Assembly: GCF_022354825.1 (NCBI RefSeq)
Contig: NZ_CP031168.1
Coordinates: 3,535,501 to 3,599,500 of the forward strand
Direction: 5' to 3'
Origin: Paenibacillus sp. H1-7
GTDB taxonomy: Bacteria > Bacillota > Bacilli > Paenibacillales > NBRC-103111
DNA length: 64,000 nt
The notes below the pieces were generated by a model. The model saw only the letters and a list, made by a program, of their open reading frames with translations. It was not told the DNA's origin and searched no databases. Made by a program: the position numbers and the translations under genes. Position 1 is the first letter of the stretch. The number at the start of each line of letters is the position of its first letter. Shown one piece after another: positions 1 to 9,102 of the stretch.

Positions 1-1
1 G

Positions 2-691
2 GAAGAAACCGAAGAGATGGTTGCTGCATGCGCCAAAGCAGGCGTGAAGCTGGCGGAAGCGTTCATGTACCGTCATCATCCGCGTTACGAGATGATTAAA
101 GAGATTATCCGTTCCGGGGAGATCGGGACGATTCGGGGCATTCACGGAGCTTTCACCTTCAACAACGCGAAGGACGCGAACAATGTCCGCTACAAGCAGT
201 TTATGGGCGGCGGATCCTTGTACGATGTCGGCGTGTATCCGATCAGCGCAGCGCGCTTCCTGCTTGAGCAAGAGCCGCAAGCCGCTACCGTTCATGCATT
301 CTTCTCGCCGGATCATGATCACGTCGATATGATGGCAGCCGGCTTGCTGGAATTCCCTGACAGCGTAGCGCTGACCTTCGATTGCGGGATGTGGGCGGCA
401 GGACGCAATGTGTTGGAGGTTATCGGGACCGACGGACGCATCGAAGTGCCTAGCGCCTATGTCTCCCGTCAAAATGCCGACGATCACTTCTTTGTCATCG
501 CCAAGGGTGAGCGCAGAGAGGTAGCCGTTCCTTACGTGAATCAGTATGCGCTTCAGGCTGACGATTTGGGCCGTAGTGTTCTGGAAGGAACGCCTCAGCG
601 GTTTGAGCCGTCCGATGCCGTTCTGAATATGAAAGTCATTGATGCTTGCTTGAAATCCGCACAAGAACGCGTACGCGTTGTATTGTCCTAA
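2..691 (+). CDS. Gfo/Idh/MocA family oxidoreductase, C-terminal part (5' end outside window)
   Basis: The reading frame is open from base 2, so the gene starts upstream and only the last 229 residues are present. The Rossmann NAD(P)-binding half is largely missing. What remains is the tail of that domain and the alpha/beta C-terminal domain, with the signature stretch AEAFMYRHHPRYEMIKEII and the GGGSLYDVGVYPI segment that carries the catalytic Asp/Tyr region of this family. Members are NAD(P)-dependent sugar, inositol or pseudo-sugar dehydrogenases; the substrate cannot be told from this fragment. An aldo/keto reductase starts 15 bases downstream on the same strand, so the two are probably cotranscribed and act on related sugar substrates. 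Confidence 0.9.
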   Translation, partial: EETEEMVAACAKAGVKLAEAFMYRHHPRYEMIKEIIRSGEIGTIRGIHGAFTFNNAKDANNVRYKQFMGGGSLYDVGVYPISAARFLLEQEPQAATVHAFFSPDHDHVDMMAAGLLEFPDSVALTFDCGMWAAGRNVLEVIGTDGRIEVPSAYVSRQNADDHFFVIAKGERREVAVPYVNQYALQADDLGRSVLEGTPQRFEPSDAVLNMKVIDACLKSAQERVRVVLS

Positions 692-706
692 GGAGGAGCC
701 GTATCC

Positions 707-1633
707 ATGGAAACCATTCAAATTCAAGGTTCGCGTAAGCCCGTATCCAACCTGATTCAAGGTACTGATTTTTTCACTCATGACGTATACGATACCGTCT
801 GCAATGTGTTGGACAATTATTTCGAGATCGGCGGCAACACGATCGATACGGCGCATATATATTGCGGCGGGCAAAGCGAAGAGACGATCGGCAAATGGAT
901 GAAAGAGCGGGGCAACCGGGATCAGGTCGTCATCTTGACCAAAGGGGCTCACCATAATGCGGATGGGCCGCGCGTGAATCCCGAAGCCATCGCAAGCGAT
1001 CTGGCTACAAGCTTGAAACGGCTCGGAACCGATTACATCGATTTGTATGCCCTTCACCGGGACGATGTGGAAGTACCGGTGAAGGTGATTATCGACTGCT
1101 TGAACGAGCATATTCAAGCGGGACGCCTTCACGCGATCGGCGCCTCCAACTGGACGCACGAAAGAATGCAGGAGGCGAACGATTACGCCGCCGCCAACGG
1201 CCTGCAGGGCTTCACCTTCAGCAGCCCTAACCTGAGTCTTGCCAAGCCGAACGAGCCGCATTGGAAAGGCTGCGTATCGGCCGACACGGAAACCTGCGCC
1301 TGGCATGAGCGGACACAGATGCCGCTGTTGTCCTGGTCCTCGCAGGCAAGAGGCTTCTTCACCGGCCGATTCTCGCCGGAAGTGCTGGACAACAAAGAGA
1401 TCGTGCGCGTCTATTACAGCGACGCGAACTGGGAACGCCTTCGCCGCGCCCAAGAGTTGGCGGCGCAAAAGGGAGTCTCCATGATCCAGATTGCTCTGGC
1501 TTATGTGATCAATCAGCCGTTCCCGACGGGGGCGCTGATCGGAGCGAGAGACCGCTCCGAGCTGGAATCCTGCCGTGACGGCGCGCTGATCCGGCTCACT
1601 CCGGAGGAGCTTCACTGGCTCGAGCATGTATAA
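707..1633 (+). CDS. Aldo/keto reductase
   Basis: 308 residues, usual family length, with a TIM-barrel aldo/keto reductase pattern. IDTAHIYCGGQSEETIG holds the catalytic Asp and Tyr, VILTKGAHH the Lys, and DYIDLYALHRDD the strand that normally carries the catalytic His. The C-terminal cofactor-binding GALIGARDRSELESC motif is also present. The family reduces aldehydes or ketones, or oxidises the alcohol, with NADP(H) in the cytoplasm. A strong ribosome site (AAGGAGGAGCC) precedes ATG 707. It follows the Gfo/Idh/MocA gene by 15 bases and ends at a clear terminator, so it closes that operon. Substrate unknown. Confidence 0.92.
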   Translation: METIQIQGSRKPVSNLIQGTDFFTHDVYDTVCNVLDNYFEIGGNTIDTAHIYCGGQSEETIGKWMKERGNRDQVVILTKGAHHNADGPRVNPEAIASDLATSLKRLGTDYIDLYALHRDDVEVPVKVIIDCLNEHIQAGRLHAIGASNWTHERMQEANDYAAANGLQGFTFSSPNLSLAKPNEPHWKGCVSADTETCAWHERTQMPLLSWSSQARGFFTGRFSPEVLDNKEIVRVYYSDANWERLRRAQELAAQKGVSMIQIALAYVINQPFPTGALIGARDRSELESCRDGALIRLTPEELHWLEHV

Positions 1634-1637
1634 ATAG

Positions 1638-1668
1638 AAGAAGCACCCCGCGTTCGGGGTGCTTCTTT
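1638..1668 (+). terminator. Intrinsic terminator after the aldo/keto reductase
   Basis: A 13-bp perfect stem (1638-1650 with 1655-1667), GC-rich at its tip, has a 4-base loop and a short T-rich tail. It lies 5 bases after the stop codon. It could also serve the minus-strand small gene at 1761-1907. Confidence 0.8.
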
Positions 1669-1760
1669 GCTTGTTCGTGCGGGAATGGCGGCCTAGGCGG
1701 CTTCCCGAGCGGAACCGATCGCTCCACGTGTAATTCGTGGAATCACGATTTCGCAAGCGG

Positions 1761-1907
1761 CTAGTTGCCCTTGCGGTGCTGCTCGGTCGGCAGCGCCTTT
1801 TCGGGATGGCCGCTTCCTTGCTGCTTGCGGTTTTTTTCGTCTTTTTGCTGGGTGTCGTGAAGCTTGTTAACCCAACTGGTCGTATCTCCGGTTAAGTTGT
1901 CATTCAT
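1761..1907 (-). CDS. Small hydrophilic protein, 48 residues, unknown function
   Basis: Read on the minus strand: ATG at 1907, TAG at 1761. The product begins MNDNLTGDTTSWVNKLHD and ends in a charged, Gln/Lys-rich tail (QQKDEKNRKQQ, then PTEQHRKGN). A near-perfect Shine-Dalgarno (AAAGGAGGT) sits 9 bases before the ATG, which is the main reason to accept the gene. It has no membrane segment, cysteine or recognisable domain; it looks intrinsically disordered and very hydrophilic, like small cytosolic or spore-associated proteins of spore formers. That last comparison is only an impression. The plus-strand reading frame over 1864-2067 lacks a ribosome site and is rejected in its favour. Confidence 0.72.
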   Translation of the reverse strand: MNDNLTGDTTSWVNKLHDTQQKDEKNRKQQGSGHPEKALPTEQHRKGN

Positions 1908-2108
1908 AGGGAAAGAACCTCCTTTCACGGTTCGTAGTATGCCCGACCAAAACGGTAATTATTTCAACGCATGGGTTCGCGAAATGCCTGCTGCCGCTTG
2001 CTTCGGTCTGTGTTCTATCTGCCATGAGCCGCTGTTTTTTATACATTTTCGCAAAATTCCTGTATAAGTTATCCCTTCAGGGTGTGTTATCATTATAGTG
2101 TAGATCGT

Positions 2109-2122
2109 TGAAAGCGCTTAAA
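2109..2122 (+). promoter_or_regulatory. cre-like / LacI-family palindrome upstream of the first YesN regulator
   Basis: TGAAAGCGCTTAAA differs at one position from the CcpA consensus TGWAANCGNTNWCA. It lies 25 bases upstream of the chosen ATG of the regulator, just after a possible -10 (TATAGT, 2094-2099), which would suit catabolite repression. Only the motif is seen; binding is inferred. Confidence 0.45.
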
Positions 2123-2146
2123 TGTAATGGAATGGGGGCAAAGCAG

Positions 2147-3721
2147 ATGATGGGTCAATCCGGTTCGCTGCCATTGAACGTATTGGTTGTAGATGACGAG
2201 CTGCCGCTTCGTGAGGAGCTTCGATCGTTTCCATGGCGGCAGCATCACGCCGAGCTTGTAGGTGAAGCCGAGAACGGCGAAGAAGCGCTGGACCTGTGCC
2301 GCAAGCTGACGCCGGATCTGGTTATAACCGACATTACGATGCCGGTCATGAACGGACTGGACTTGTTCCGCAGCATCAAACAGGAATTTCCTTATACGCA
2401 GGTCGTCGTGCTGACATGCCACAGCGATTTTGAATATGCGCGGGAGGCATTGAAGTGGGGCGCATTGGAGTATTTAATCAAAGTGTCGCTGCTTGATTCC
2501 GACATGGTTCAAGTGCTGGATAAAGCCCGGCTCGCGATAGCGCGAGAGCGCAATCACCGCCACAATGAGTCGGACCGCCTGCGATGGGACATCTCCAAAT
2601 GGCTCACGCATTATTCAGGCATGGAGGTGCTGGATGGCGGCATCGAGCGTGAGGATACCGGTCCCCTGCAGCAGTGGGGCGTAAAGTGGCCGGCGACTAT
2701 TGTGCGGCTGTGCGTCTGTGTCCGGGAGGCCGATGAGCTGTATGTCCAGCGTGAGCTGCAGTCCTTACTGGGAGAATGGAGAGGCACAGAGGGATTCATC
2801 CGCCACTGGATTCCATTGGAGAGCATGAACTATTTACTTTTGGCGGAGCGTGAAGAGTCACCGTCCCGAGCGGAGCTTTTGTCAAAAGTAAAGGAGTTTC
2901 TAGCCAAGCTTCAGGAGGAAATGGAGCGCAGGCTGTCTTATATCAGCGACGCAATCCGCTATTATGCTCTGCTGGGGCCCGAGATCGACGGCTCAGACAG
3001 CTTGCTGCGTTCAGCAGCCGGAACCCAAATTCCGGGTGGCGTCTTATTTTACGACCGGTCGGGAACGGTCTACGACATCGAGCGGGGCTTTCAGAGCGGC
3101 ACCCGGGATGCAGCGGATAAAGAGAAGCTGACGACATCGATCCGTAAAGCGGCGGCTTCCTCCGGACAGCTGGCGCAATTTTTCCGCCAATCGTTCCCTA
3201 CATGGGCGGAGCAATGCCGCCCGGAGCCGGAGCAGCTTAAACGGTGGATACTAAAGCTCCGCACGGAGTGGTCCAAGCCGGAGGAGGAAGAAGGCGGAGC
3301 CGATGATGCGGCTTCGATGCACAGCATATTGCTGTCTCCAACGCTCGAAGAATTAACAGCGCATATATCGAGAGAGCTGGAGAGCGTTCCGGTCTCACAA
3401 GGCAAATGCCGCAAGGAGATTGTCCTGGCGAAGCAGCGGATAGCCGATCGGCTTGCGGAGCCGATCACACTTACGCAAATTGCGGAGGATGTCGGACTGA
3501 GCTCGTTTTACTTCAGCCGTCTGTTTCGGGAGGAAGTGGGGGAGTCGTTCAACGAGTATGTGACGCGGCTTCGGATGGACAAAGCGGTGCACTTGCTGAA
3601 ATCAACGACATTGAAAGTATATGAAGTAGCCGAGCAGGTTGGAATTCCAAGCTACCGATATTTTTCGGTTCTATTCCGCAACCGGACCGGGGTTTCTCCG
3701 ACGGAGTACAAGAAAGGTTGA
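2147..3721 (+). CDS. Two-component response regulator, YesN/AraC type
   Basis: About 524 residues. The N-terminal receiver domain is clear: LNVLVVDDELPLREEL supplies the acidic pair, DLVITDITMPVMNG the phospho-acceptor Asp, and YLIKVSLL the conserved Lys. A long middle region (roughly residues 140-415) has no recognised fold. The C-terminal AraC helix-turn-helix pair is plain (ITLTQIAEDVGLSSFYFSRL, then VYEVAEQVGIPSYRYFSVLF). The frame stays open to a TTG at 2108, but a GGGGG ribosome site sits 8 bases before ATG 2147. It directly precedes its histidine kinase and an LplABC transporter, so it probably activates those genes when a saccharide is sensed. Confidence 0.9.
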   Translation: MMGQSGSLPLNVLVVDDELPLREELRSFPWRQHHAELVGEAENGEEALDLCRKLTPDLVITDITMPVMNGLDLFRSIKQEFPYTQVVVLTCHSDFEYAREALKWGALEYLIKVSLLDSDMVQVLDKARLAIARERNHRHNESDRLRWDISKWLTHYSGMEVLDGGIEREDTGPLQQWGVKWPATIVRLCVCVREADELYVQRELQSLLGEWRGTEGFIRHWIPLESMNYLLLAEREESPSRAELLSKVKEFLAKLQEEMERRLSYISDAIRYYALLGPEIDGSDSLLRSAAGTQIPGGVLFYDRSGTVYDIERGFQSGTRDAADKEKLTTSIRKAAASSGQLAQFFRQSFPTWAEQCRPEPEQLKRWILKLRTEWSKPEEEEGGADDAASMHSILLSPTLEELTAHISRELESVPVSQGKCRKEIVLAKQRIADRLAEPITLTQIAEDVGLSSFYFSRLFREEVGESFNEYVTRLRMDKAVHLLKSTTLKVYEVAEQVGIPSYRYFSVLFRNRTGVSPTEYKKG

Positions 3722-3726
3722 ATGCG

Positions 3727-5526
3727 ATGATACAACGGGGACTTCGATGGATTAACGGCTGGAGCATGGCGATGAAGCACTTTCTGTTTCTGTTTATGGG
3801 AACGTCAGTGCTTTTTGGTCTGCTTGCATGGAACAATTTGCAGGATGCGGAGCAGCTGTTCCGCAAGCAGGTGCTTTCGGACGCACAGATTATTATCGAC
3901 CGGACCAATTTGTATTTGAACGCCTATTTGGACAATGTACAGAACATTTTGCTCCTGTTGTCTACAAGAGACGACCTGCTTGACGAAGGGCACGAGGAGG
4001 AGGCGGTCCGTGTGCTTCGCCAATATGCGGAGAAGAACAGCACGCTGTACCGAACGTTGTACCTTGTCCGCTCCGACGGCAAAGCGCTGTCCAATACGCA
4101 GGTCTATTTGGATATTATCGGAAATCCGTATTTGACCAAGCTGTATTCGCAGGCGCAAAGAAGCTACGGCGTCTTCATCAGCGAGCCCTACGAATCCCCC
4201 TTGTCAGGCAGAACGGTAGCCTTTGTCCTTCCTATTCATTCCAAATCAGGGGGAGCCATGAAAGGCATGGCTGTCATCGAAATCGACCTGGTGAAGCTGA
4301 CGAATACATTGGCGCAGTTCATGAATTCCAAGGATCAGACGTTTACGATCATTACGAACAAGAGCAACGTCGTCAATACGTACGATTCCAGCTGGCCGCT
4401 GTTTTATTACACGCTGCTGCCTTACGACACGACGATGTTCCCTCCTGAATTGAAGGAGGACTTCGTAACGGAAATTAGTGATTTGCCTATCGGGATTACC
4501 GAAATGGATGGAGCCAAAGATAAGCTCATCGCCGTCAAATCGGGAATGAACCGGCTTGGCTGGTATTTTATCGCGTTCATAGAAGACAGCTTCTTTTATC
4601 AAAACGTGATCATTTTGTACAACAACTATAAGACGGCGGCGCTCGTTTGGCTGTTGATTTTGCTTGTGAGCTCGTATATGATGAGCCGCTTTGTTACGTA
4701 TCCGGTGCGGAAGCTGGTAGCCAAAATGGACCGGGTGCACGATATGGAGGTGCTTCCCACGATATCCGTTCAGCAGGACGATGAAATAGGCCGGCTGGCC
4801 AAAAGCTACAACGCGATGATGGAACGGATTCATCACCTGCTGACCGAGACGAGAGAGATGGAGCAGCGAAAGAAGCAGTATGAGCTCAAAATGCTGCAAA
4901 GCCAAATCGCGCCGCACTTCTTGTACAACACACTCGCATGCATCAGCAGTCTAGCCAAGCAGCGAAAAATTGACGAGGTGAGGGAAACGATCCGTTCCTT
5001 GGTCGGCTTGCTCTCGTTCAGCTTCGACAAGAGCGATGAGTTCGTCAGCCTGGAGGAGGAGCTGGAGGGCTTACGAATGTATGCTCATATTCAAACGGTC
5101 CGCTACGGCAATAAGTTTACGATTGAGCGTAGCATCGACCCATTATCTCTTTCTTGCAAGGTACTGAAGCTGACGCTGCAGCCTTTGGTGGAAAACGCGA
5201 TATTTCATGGCATTGTACCGAAAAAAACGGAAGGACTCATCAGCATTCGAACCGTGGTTCGCCGGGGAAGATTGTACATTTATCTGCGCGATAACGGCGT
5301 GGGGATGAGCGGAGAGCAGCTCGACGGCGTATTCGCCGAACGCAGAAAAGCGCCCAGCAAGCACCGGTTTACCGGTATCGGAATCATGAATGTCCAGGAG
5401 CGGATTCAGCTGCATTACGGGGCGGAATACGGCCTTCGAATTTCGAGCATCCCTCAGTCGGGCACGTTGATACGCATCGTCCTTCCGGTGCAAAGCGTCG
5501 AGGAAATGAAGGTTAGCAACAATTGA
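3727..5526 (+). CDS. Sensor histidine kinase, YesM type
   Basis: About 599 residues. There is one membrane helix near residues 13-33, a large extracellular Cache-like sensor, and a second helix at roughly 295-315 (ALVWLLILLVSSYMMS). A HAMP linker follows, then a His_kinase domain with the phospho-accepting His in QIAPHFLYNTLACISS (about residue 397). The ATPase N box is PLVENAIFHG and the G boxes are DNGVGMSG and GIGIMNVQERI. ATG 3727 is preferred because AAAGG lies 9 bases upstream; a TTG at 3718 would overlap the regulator stop. Partner of the adjacent YesN regulator. It probably senses an oligosaccharide or a loaded binding protein outside the cell. Confidence 0.9.
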   Translation: MIQRGLRWINGWSMAMKHFLFLFMGTSVLFGLLAWNNLQDAEQLFRKQVLSDAQIIIDRTNLYLNAYLDNVQNILLLLSTRDDLLDEGHEEEAVRVLRQYAEKNSTLYRTLYLVRSDGKALSNTQVYLDIIGNPYLTKLYSQAQRSYGVFISEPYESPLSGRTVAFVLPIHSKSGGAMKGMAVIEIDLVKLTNTLAQFMNSKDQTFTIITNKSNVVNTYDSSWPLFYYTLLPYDTTMFPPELKEDFVTEISDLPIGITEMDGAKDKLIAVKSGMNRLGWYFIAFIEDSFFYQNVIILYNNYKTAALVWLLILLVSSYMMSRFVTYPVRKLVAKMDRVHDMEVLPTISVQQDDEIGRLAKSYNAMMERIHHLLTETREMEQRKKQYELKMLQSQIAPHFLYNTLACISSLAKQRKIDEVRETIRSLVGLLSFSFDKSDEFVSLEEELEGLRMYAHIQTVRYGNKFTIERSIDPLSLSCKVLKLTLQPLVENAIFHGIVPKKTEGLISIRTVVRRGRLYIYLRDNGVGMSGEQLDGVFAERRKAPSKHRFTGIGIMNVQERIQLHYGAEYGLRISSIPQSGTLIRIVLPVQSVEEMKVSNN

Positions 5527-5559
5527 AACACTTTCGCAGGATCACTGCATATCTCTCGT

Positions 5560-5573
5560 TGTAAGCGCTTGCT
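5560..5573 (+). promoter_or_regulatory. cre-like palindrome and possible -10 upstream of the Lpl transporter genes
   Basis: TGTAAGCGCTTGCT contains the AAGCGCTT core of CcpA/LacI-family operators, with two mismatches to the cre consensus. It touches a TATACT hexamer (5573-5578) that could be a -10. No good -35 was found at 17 bases. This suggests a separate, catabolite-sensitive promoter for the permease genes after the two-component pair. Confidence 0.4.
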
Positions 5574-5626
5574 ATACTACAAATATAGAAATGCTAGCCG
5601 CTGACAATGGAGAAGAGGTGATCAAT

Positions 5627-6592
5627 GTGGAGCAGCAATGGACCGCTCAAGACTTGCCGGCGTCCCAATCGGGAGTGGCAAAGTCGAAGTGGCCGGGAAA
5701 GCAGATTTGGGCCTTTCGGGCCTTCTACGCTATGCTACTGCCCGGGGTGCTATATTACGTAATTTTCAAGTATATCCCGATGTACGGCGTCATTATTGCG
5801 TTCAAAGATTTTCAAATGCTCGAGGGCATTATGGGGAGCCCGTGGGCAGATCCATGGTACAAGCATTTTGAGCTGTTTTTTAACTCGCCATATGCTTCGC
5901 AGCTGATGGTGAACACCATCCTTATCAGTGTATACAAGCTTGTCTTCGGGACGATACCGCCGATCCTGATGGCGCTGCTGCTTAACGAATGCCGTGTCCG
6001 CTGGTTCAAGACGGTCGTGCAGACGCTGACGTATATGCCCCATTTCTTATCGTGGGTCATCATTTACGGTATCCTGATAGCGCTGTTGTCGCAAAACTCC
6101 GGTCTGCTTAACCGGTGGATCGAAGAAGCGGGAGGGCAATCAATCGGATTCATGACCTCCCTCGATTATTTCCGGATCATCCTCGTCGGCTCGGAAATAT
6201 GGAAGGATCTGGGGTGGGGCGCGATCATCTATTTGGCGGCGATGACCTCGATCGACCCTACGTTATACGAGGCGGCGCGAGTGGACGGGGCCGGCCGGTT
6301 ACGGATGATATGGCACATTACGCTGCCGGGTATCCGGCACGTGATCGTGCTGCTCCTGATCCTGAAGCTGGGTCACATAATGGATGCCGGCTTCGATCAA
6401 ATCTACATTTTATACAACATTCAGGTCTATCAGGTCGCCGATATCTTGGACACCTGGGTATTCCGTACCGGCCTGCAGCAGTTAAACTTCAGCCTGGGCG
6501 CGGCTGTAGGGCTGTTCAAATCGCTGATCGGCATGGCGCTCGTGATCGGTTCGAACCATTTGTCTAGAAAGTGGGGTGAAGGCATATGGTAA
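5627..6592 (+). CDS. Carbohydrate ABC transporter permease, LplB type
   Basis: About 321 residues with six predicted membrane helices. The cytoplasmic EAA loop typical of MalF/LplB permeases is seen as YEAARVDGAGRLRMIWHITLPG. The frame opens at ATG 5591, but the AGAGGTG ribosome site at 5614-5620 points to GTG 5627. It forms the translocation channel with the next gene, whose start overlaps this stop by 7 bases. In this family the ATPase is usually an unlinked MsmX-like protein, and none is present here. It sits between the YesNM pair and the binding protein, so it probably imports an oligosaccharide or polysaccharide fragment. Confidence 0.9.
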   Translation: MEQQWTAQDLPASQSGVAKSKWPGKQIWAFRAFYAMLLPGVLYYVIFKYIPMYGVIIAFKDFQMLEGIMGSPWADPWYKHFELFFNSPYASQLMVNTILISVYKLVFGTIPPILMALLLNECRVRWFKTVVQTLTYMPHFLSWVIIYGILIALLSQNSGLLNRWIEEAGGQSIGFMTSLDYFRIILVGSEIWKDLGWGAIIYLAAMTSIDPTLYEAARVDGAGRLRMIWHITLPGIRHVIVLLLILKLGHIMDAGFDQIYILYNIQVYQVADILDTWVFRTGLQQLNFSLGAAVGLFKSLIGMALVIGSNHLSRKWGEGIW

Positions 6593-7446
6593 AAAGCTTC
6601 GAGGAGCGTTTGGTCGACACGGTAGTTTACATCATCCTCGGCCTCGCCGGCTTGGCGGCGGTATTCCCGCTCATGTACGTCGTGTCCGTATCGATCACCC
6701 CTTTCTCTGAAGTATTGAAAAACGGCGGCTTCATCCTGATCCCCCAATCCGTCACCTTTACCGCCTATCACAAGCTGTTTACCGAATCCGCCATTCCGCG
6801 GGCCTTTTGGGTGACGATCTTCATTACGATAGTTGGAACCGTTATCAATCTCGTATTGACCGCACTGATGGCCTATCCGTTGAGCAGGAAAGCATTGCCG
6901 GGACGATCCATGTTCCTGATGTTGGTCGTCTTCACGATGCTGTTCAGCGGAGGCATTATTCCGACGTATCTTATCGTCAAATCGCTCGGATTGATCGATT
7001 CCGTGTGGGCGATGATTTTGCCTAATGCAGTGTGGAGCTTCAATGTGCTTGTGATGAAAAGCTTTTTCGAAAATTTGCCCGAGGAGCTGTTCGAATCGGC
7101 CCGAATGGACGGAGCCAGAGAGTTTCGCATCTTGCTTCAGCTGGTCGTCCCTTTATCGGTTCCTTCGCTGCTCACTATCGGCTTGTTTTATATGGTAGGT
7201 CACTGGAACGAGTTTTTTCAGGCGATCATGTACGTGACCGACCGCACGCTGTTCCCGCTGCAGGTTGTCATCCGGGAGCTGTTGATGCTGACCCAGCAGC
7301 CGCTGGAAAATGCGGAGAACATGCTGCCTACCGAGACAATGCAGATGGCTTCGGTCGTGACGGCGAGCTTGCCCATCATTGTGATTTATCCTTTTATTCA
7401 AAAGCACTTTACCAAAGGGATGCTGCTTGGTTCAGTCAAAGGTTGA
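6586..7446 (+). CDS. Carbohydrate ABC transporter permease, LplC/YtcP type
   Basis: 286 residues, usual length, with six membrane helices and the EAA loop FESARMDGAREFRILLQLVVPLS. It starts inside the end of the LplB-like gene (overlap 6586-6592), indicating translational coupling. It ends with the KHFTKGMLLGSVKG tail typical of the family. It pairs with the preceding permease as the membrane heterodimer of the saccharide importer. Confidence 0.92.
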   Translation: MVKSFEERLVDTVVYIILGLAGLAAVFPLMYVVSVSITPFSEVLKNGGFILIPQSVTFTAYHKLFTESAIPRAFWVTIFITIVGTVINLVLTALMAYPLSRKALPGRSMFLMLVVFTMLFSGGIIPTYLIVKSLGLIDSVWAMILPNAVWSFNVLVMKSFFENLPEELFESARMDGAREFRILLQLVVPLSVPSLLTIGLFYMVGHWNEFFQAIMYVTDRTLFPLQVVIRELLMLTQQPLENAENMLPTETMQMASVVTASLPIIVIYPFIQKHFTKGMLLGSVKG

Positions 7447-7522
7447 ATGACGGTCAGCCTGAGACGGACTGCAGCCGGACCCGGGCGACCGCTTCAATAT
7501 AACAAGAAAGAAGGGGATTTCA

Positions 7523-9055
7523 GTGAACAAAAGAAGCCAATTCGCAGGGCTGCTTGCATTGTTGATGCTGGGGGGCGCTACATTGGCGGGATGCTCCGGC
7601 GGCAAGCCGGAGTCAACTACCGCTTCTGGCGGCAATACCGGGACGAGTACACCAGGCAAGCCGGTCAAAATCGACATTATCGAAACCGGCAACGGCCTGC
7701 CTTCGCCGGATCAGGACATTATCAAGCAGGAGCTGGATAAAGCGCTGGGCACGGATTTGAACCTGACCGTCTACGCTTCCGGCGACGATTACAAGAACCA
7801 GCTGAATGTGCGCATGGCGTCGGCCAATTTTCCCGACTTGTTCGGAGTGGACCGGCAGCAGCTCAAGCAGTTTTCCGAGCAGGGTCTGCTTCTCGATCTT
7901 ACGCCTTATATGGATAAGCTGAAGCCGGCCAAAGATTTCATCGGCGAGGAAAGCCTGAAGAAAGGAACGATGAACGGCAAAGTATTCGCCATCGCCAAAT
8001 CGCCGACGATTCCGTACAATACGTATTTCATCCGCAAGGATTGGCTCGATAAATTAGGGATGAAGCTGCCGACGACGATCGAGGAGCTGCTGGAGGTGGC
8101 GAAGGCATTCAGCGAGAAAGACCCGGATGGCAACGGGAAGAAGGATACGATGGGGATTACGGGCCAAAAGCTGGATACGTTCAGTACCGTATTCGGTGCA
8201 TTCGGGGTCGGATTCGAGGGCGGTAGTCCCAGCATGTACCTCAAGGACGGCAAGCTGGTGAACGCGTTATACGATCCGGGAATGAAGGATGCGCTCGGCT
8301 TTATTAAGAAGCTGACGGACGCCGGAGCGGTCGATCCCGAGATCATGGCGAACTCAGGCTTACAGCACCAGCAAAAGGCGATTAAAGGGCAGGCAGGCAT
8401 CATCTATATCGATTGGCCGAACATGACCAAGGATCAATTCGTCGAGCAGATCAAAGCTGTGAACCCCAATGCGGAATGGGTGCAAATCGGGGCGCTGAAA
8501 GGACCGGGAGGCCAGTTCGCGAGCGCATGGGACATCGGGAAAACCGCGGGCTTGTATGCGATTCCGAAAGCACTGGAGAAAAATCCGGAGAAGCTGCAAA
8601 AGGTATTCGACTTGATCAACTACGTCTCCGGCAAAGACGGCTCCAATCTGGTTCAGTACGGCGTCAAAGGCAAGCATTACAATGTGGAAGGCGGCAAAAT
8701 TGTACCTACCGATCTTATGGGCAAAGAAGGCGGATATTTCTGGCTGTATCAATTCACAGGGCGGCCCGAAATGGATTACTTGCAGGTGAAATTCGCCAAG
8801 CAGGCTTCATCCATCGAATTTTCCAACAAACAGCCGCGAATTCAATCGCTCGTAGGGTTTGTCGATTATCCGACGGGATACAACGCAGCGGACGCAGGAC
8901 GATATATCGAAGAAGAGCTTGCCAAGTTCGTGTACGGCAAAAGACCGCTTAGCGAATATGACGCTTTCCTGAAAACGCTGGAGGGGTCTATGAATTATAA
9001 AGCTTACTTGGATGCGGCGCAAAAGCAGCTGAAGGATCTGGGGTATTTGAAATAA
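7523..9055 (+). CDS. Extracellular solute-binding lipoprotein of the first Lpl-type system
   Basis: 510 residues. A type II signal peptide is clear: MNKRSQF, a hydrophobic core, then the lipobox LAGC, so the mature protein is anchored outside by its lipidated Cys. A Gly/Ser/Thr-rich linker follows, then an LplA-like two-lobed binding domain. GTG 7523 is the start, with AGAAGGGGAT upstream. The large size suits oligosaccharide ligands such as pectin or other plant polysaccharide fragments in this family; the actual ligand cannot be read from sequence. It is the last transport gene of the unit; a dioxygenase-like gene follows 47 bases later. Confidence 0.9.
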   Translation: MNKRSQFAGLLALLMLGGATLAGCSGGKPESTTASGGNTGTSTPGKPVKIDIIETGNGLPSPDQDIIKQELDKALGTDLNLTVYASGDDYKNQLNVRMASANFPDLFGVDRQQLKQFSEQGLLLDLTPYMDKLKPAKDFIGEESLKKGTMNGKVFAIAKSPTIPYNTYFIRKDWLDKLGMKLPTTIEELLEVAKAFSEKDPDGNGKKDTMGITGQKLDTFSTVFGAFGVGFEGGSPSMYLKDGKLVNALYDPGMKDALGFIKKLTDAGAVDPEIMANSGLQHQQKAIKGQAGIIYIDWPNMTKDQFVEQIKAVNPNAEWVQIGALKGPGGQFASAWDIGKTAGLYAIPKALEKNPEKLQKVFDLINYVSGKDGSNLVQYGVKGKHYNVEGGKIVPTDLMGKEGGYFWLYQFTGRPEMDYLQVKFAKQASSIEFSNKQPRIQSLVGFVDYPTGYNAADAGRYIEEELAKFVYGKRPLSEYDAFLKTLEGSMNYKAYLDAAQKQLKDLGYLK

Positions 9056-9102
9056 CCAGTGTTCCGGCAAAGAAACAATAAGAGTAGAGAGGGGAAATTC
9101 CA

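Noticed and set aside
1731..1751. TCCACG/CGTGGA hairpin downstream of the small minus-strand gene
   Set aside because: No T run on the minus strand after it, so it was not called a terminator.
1864..2067. 67-codon plus-strand frame
   Set aside because: It overlaps the start of the better-supported minus-strand 48-residue gene and lacks a ribosome site.
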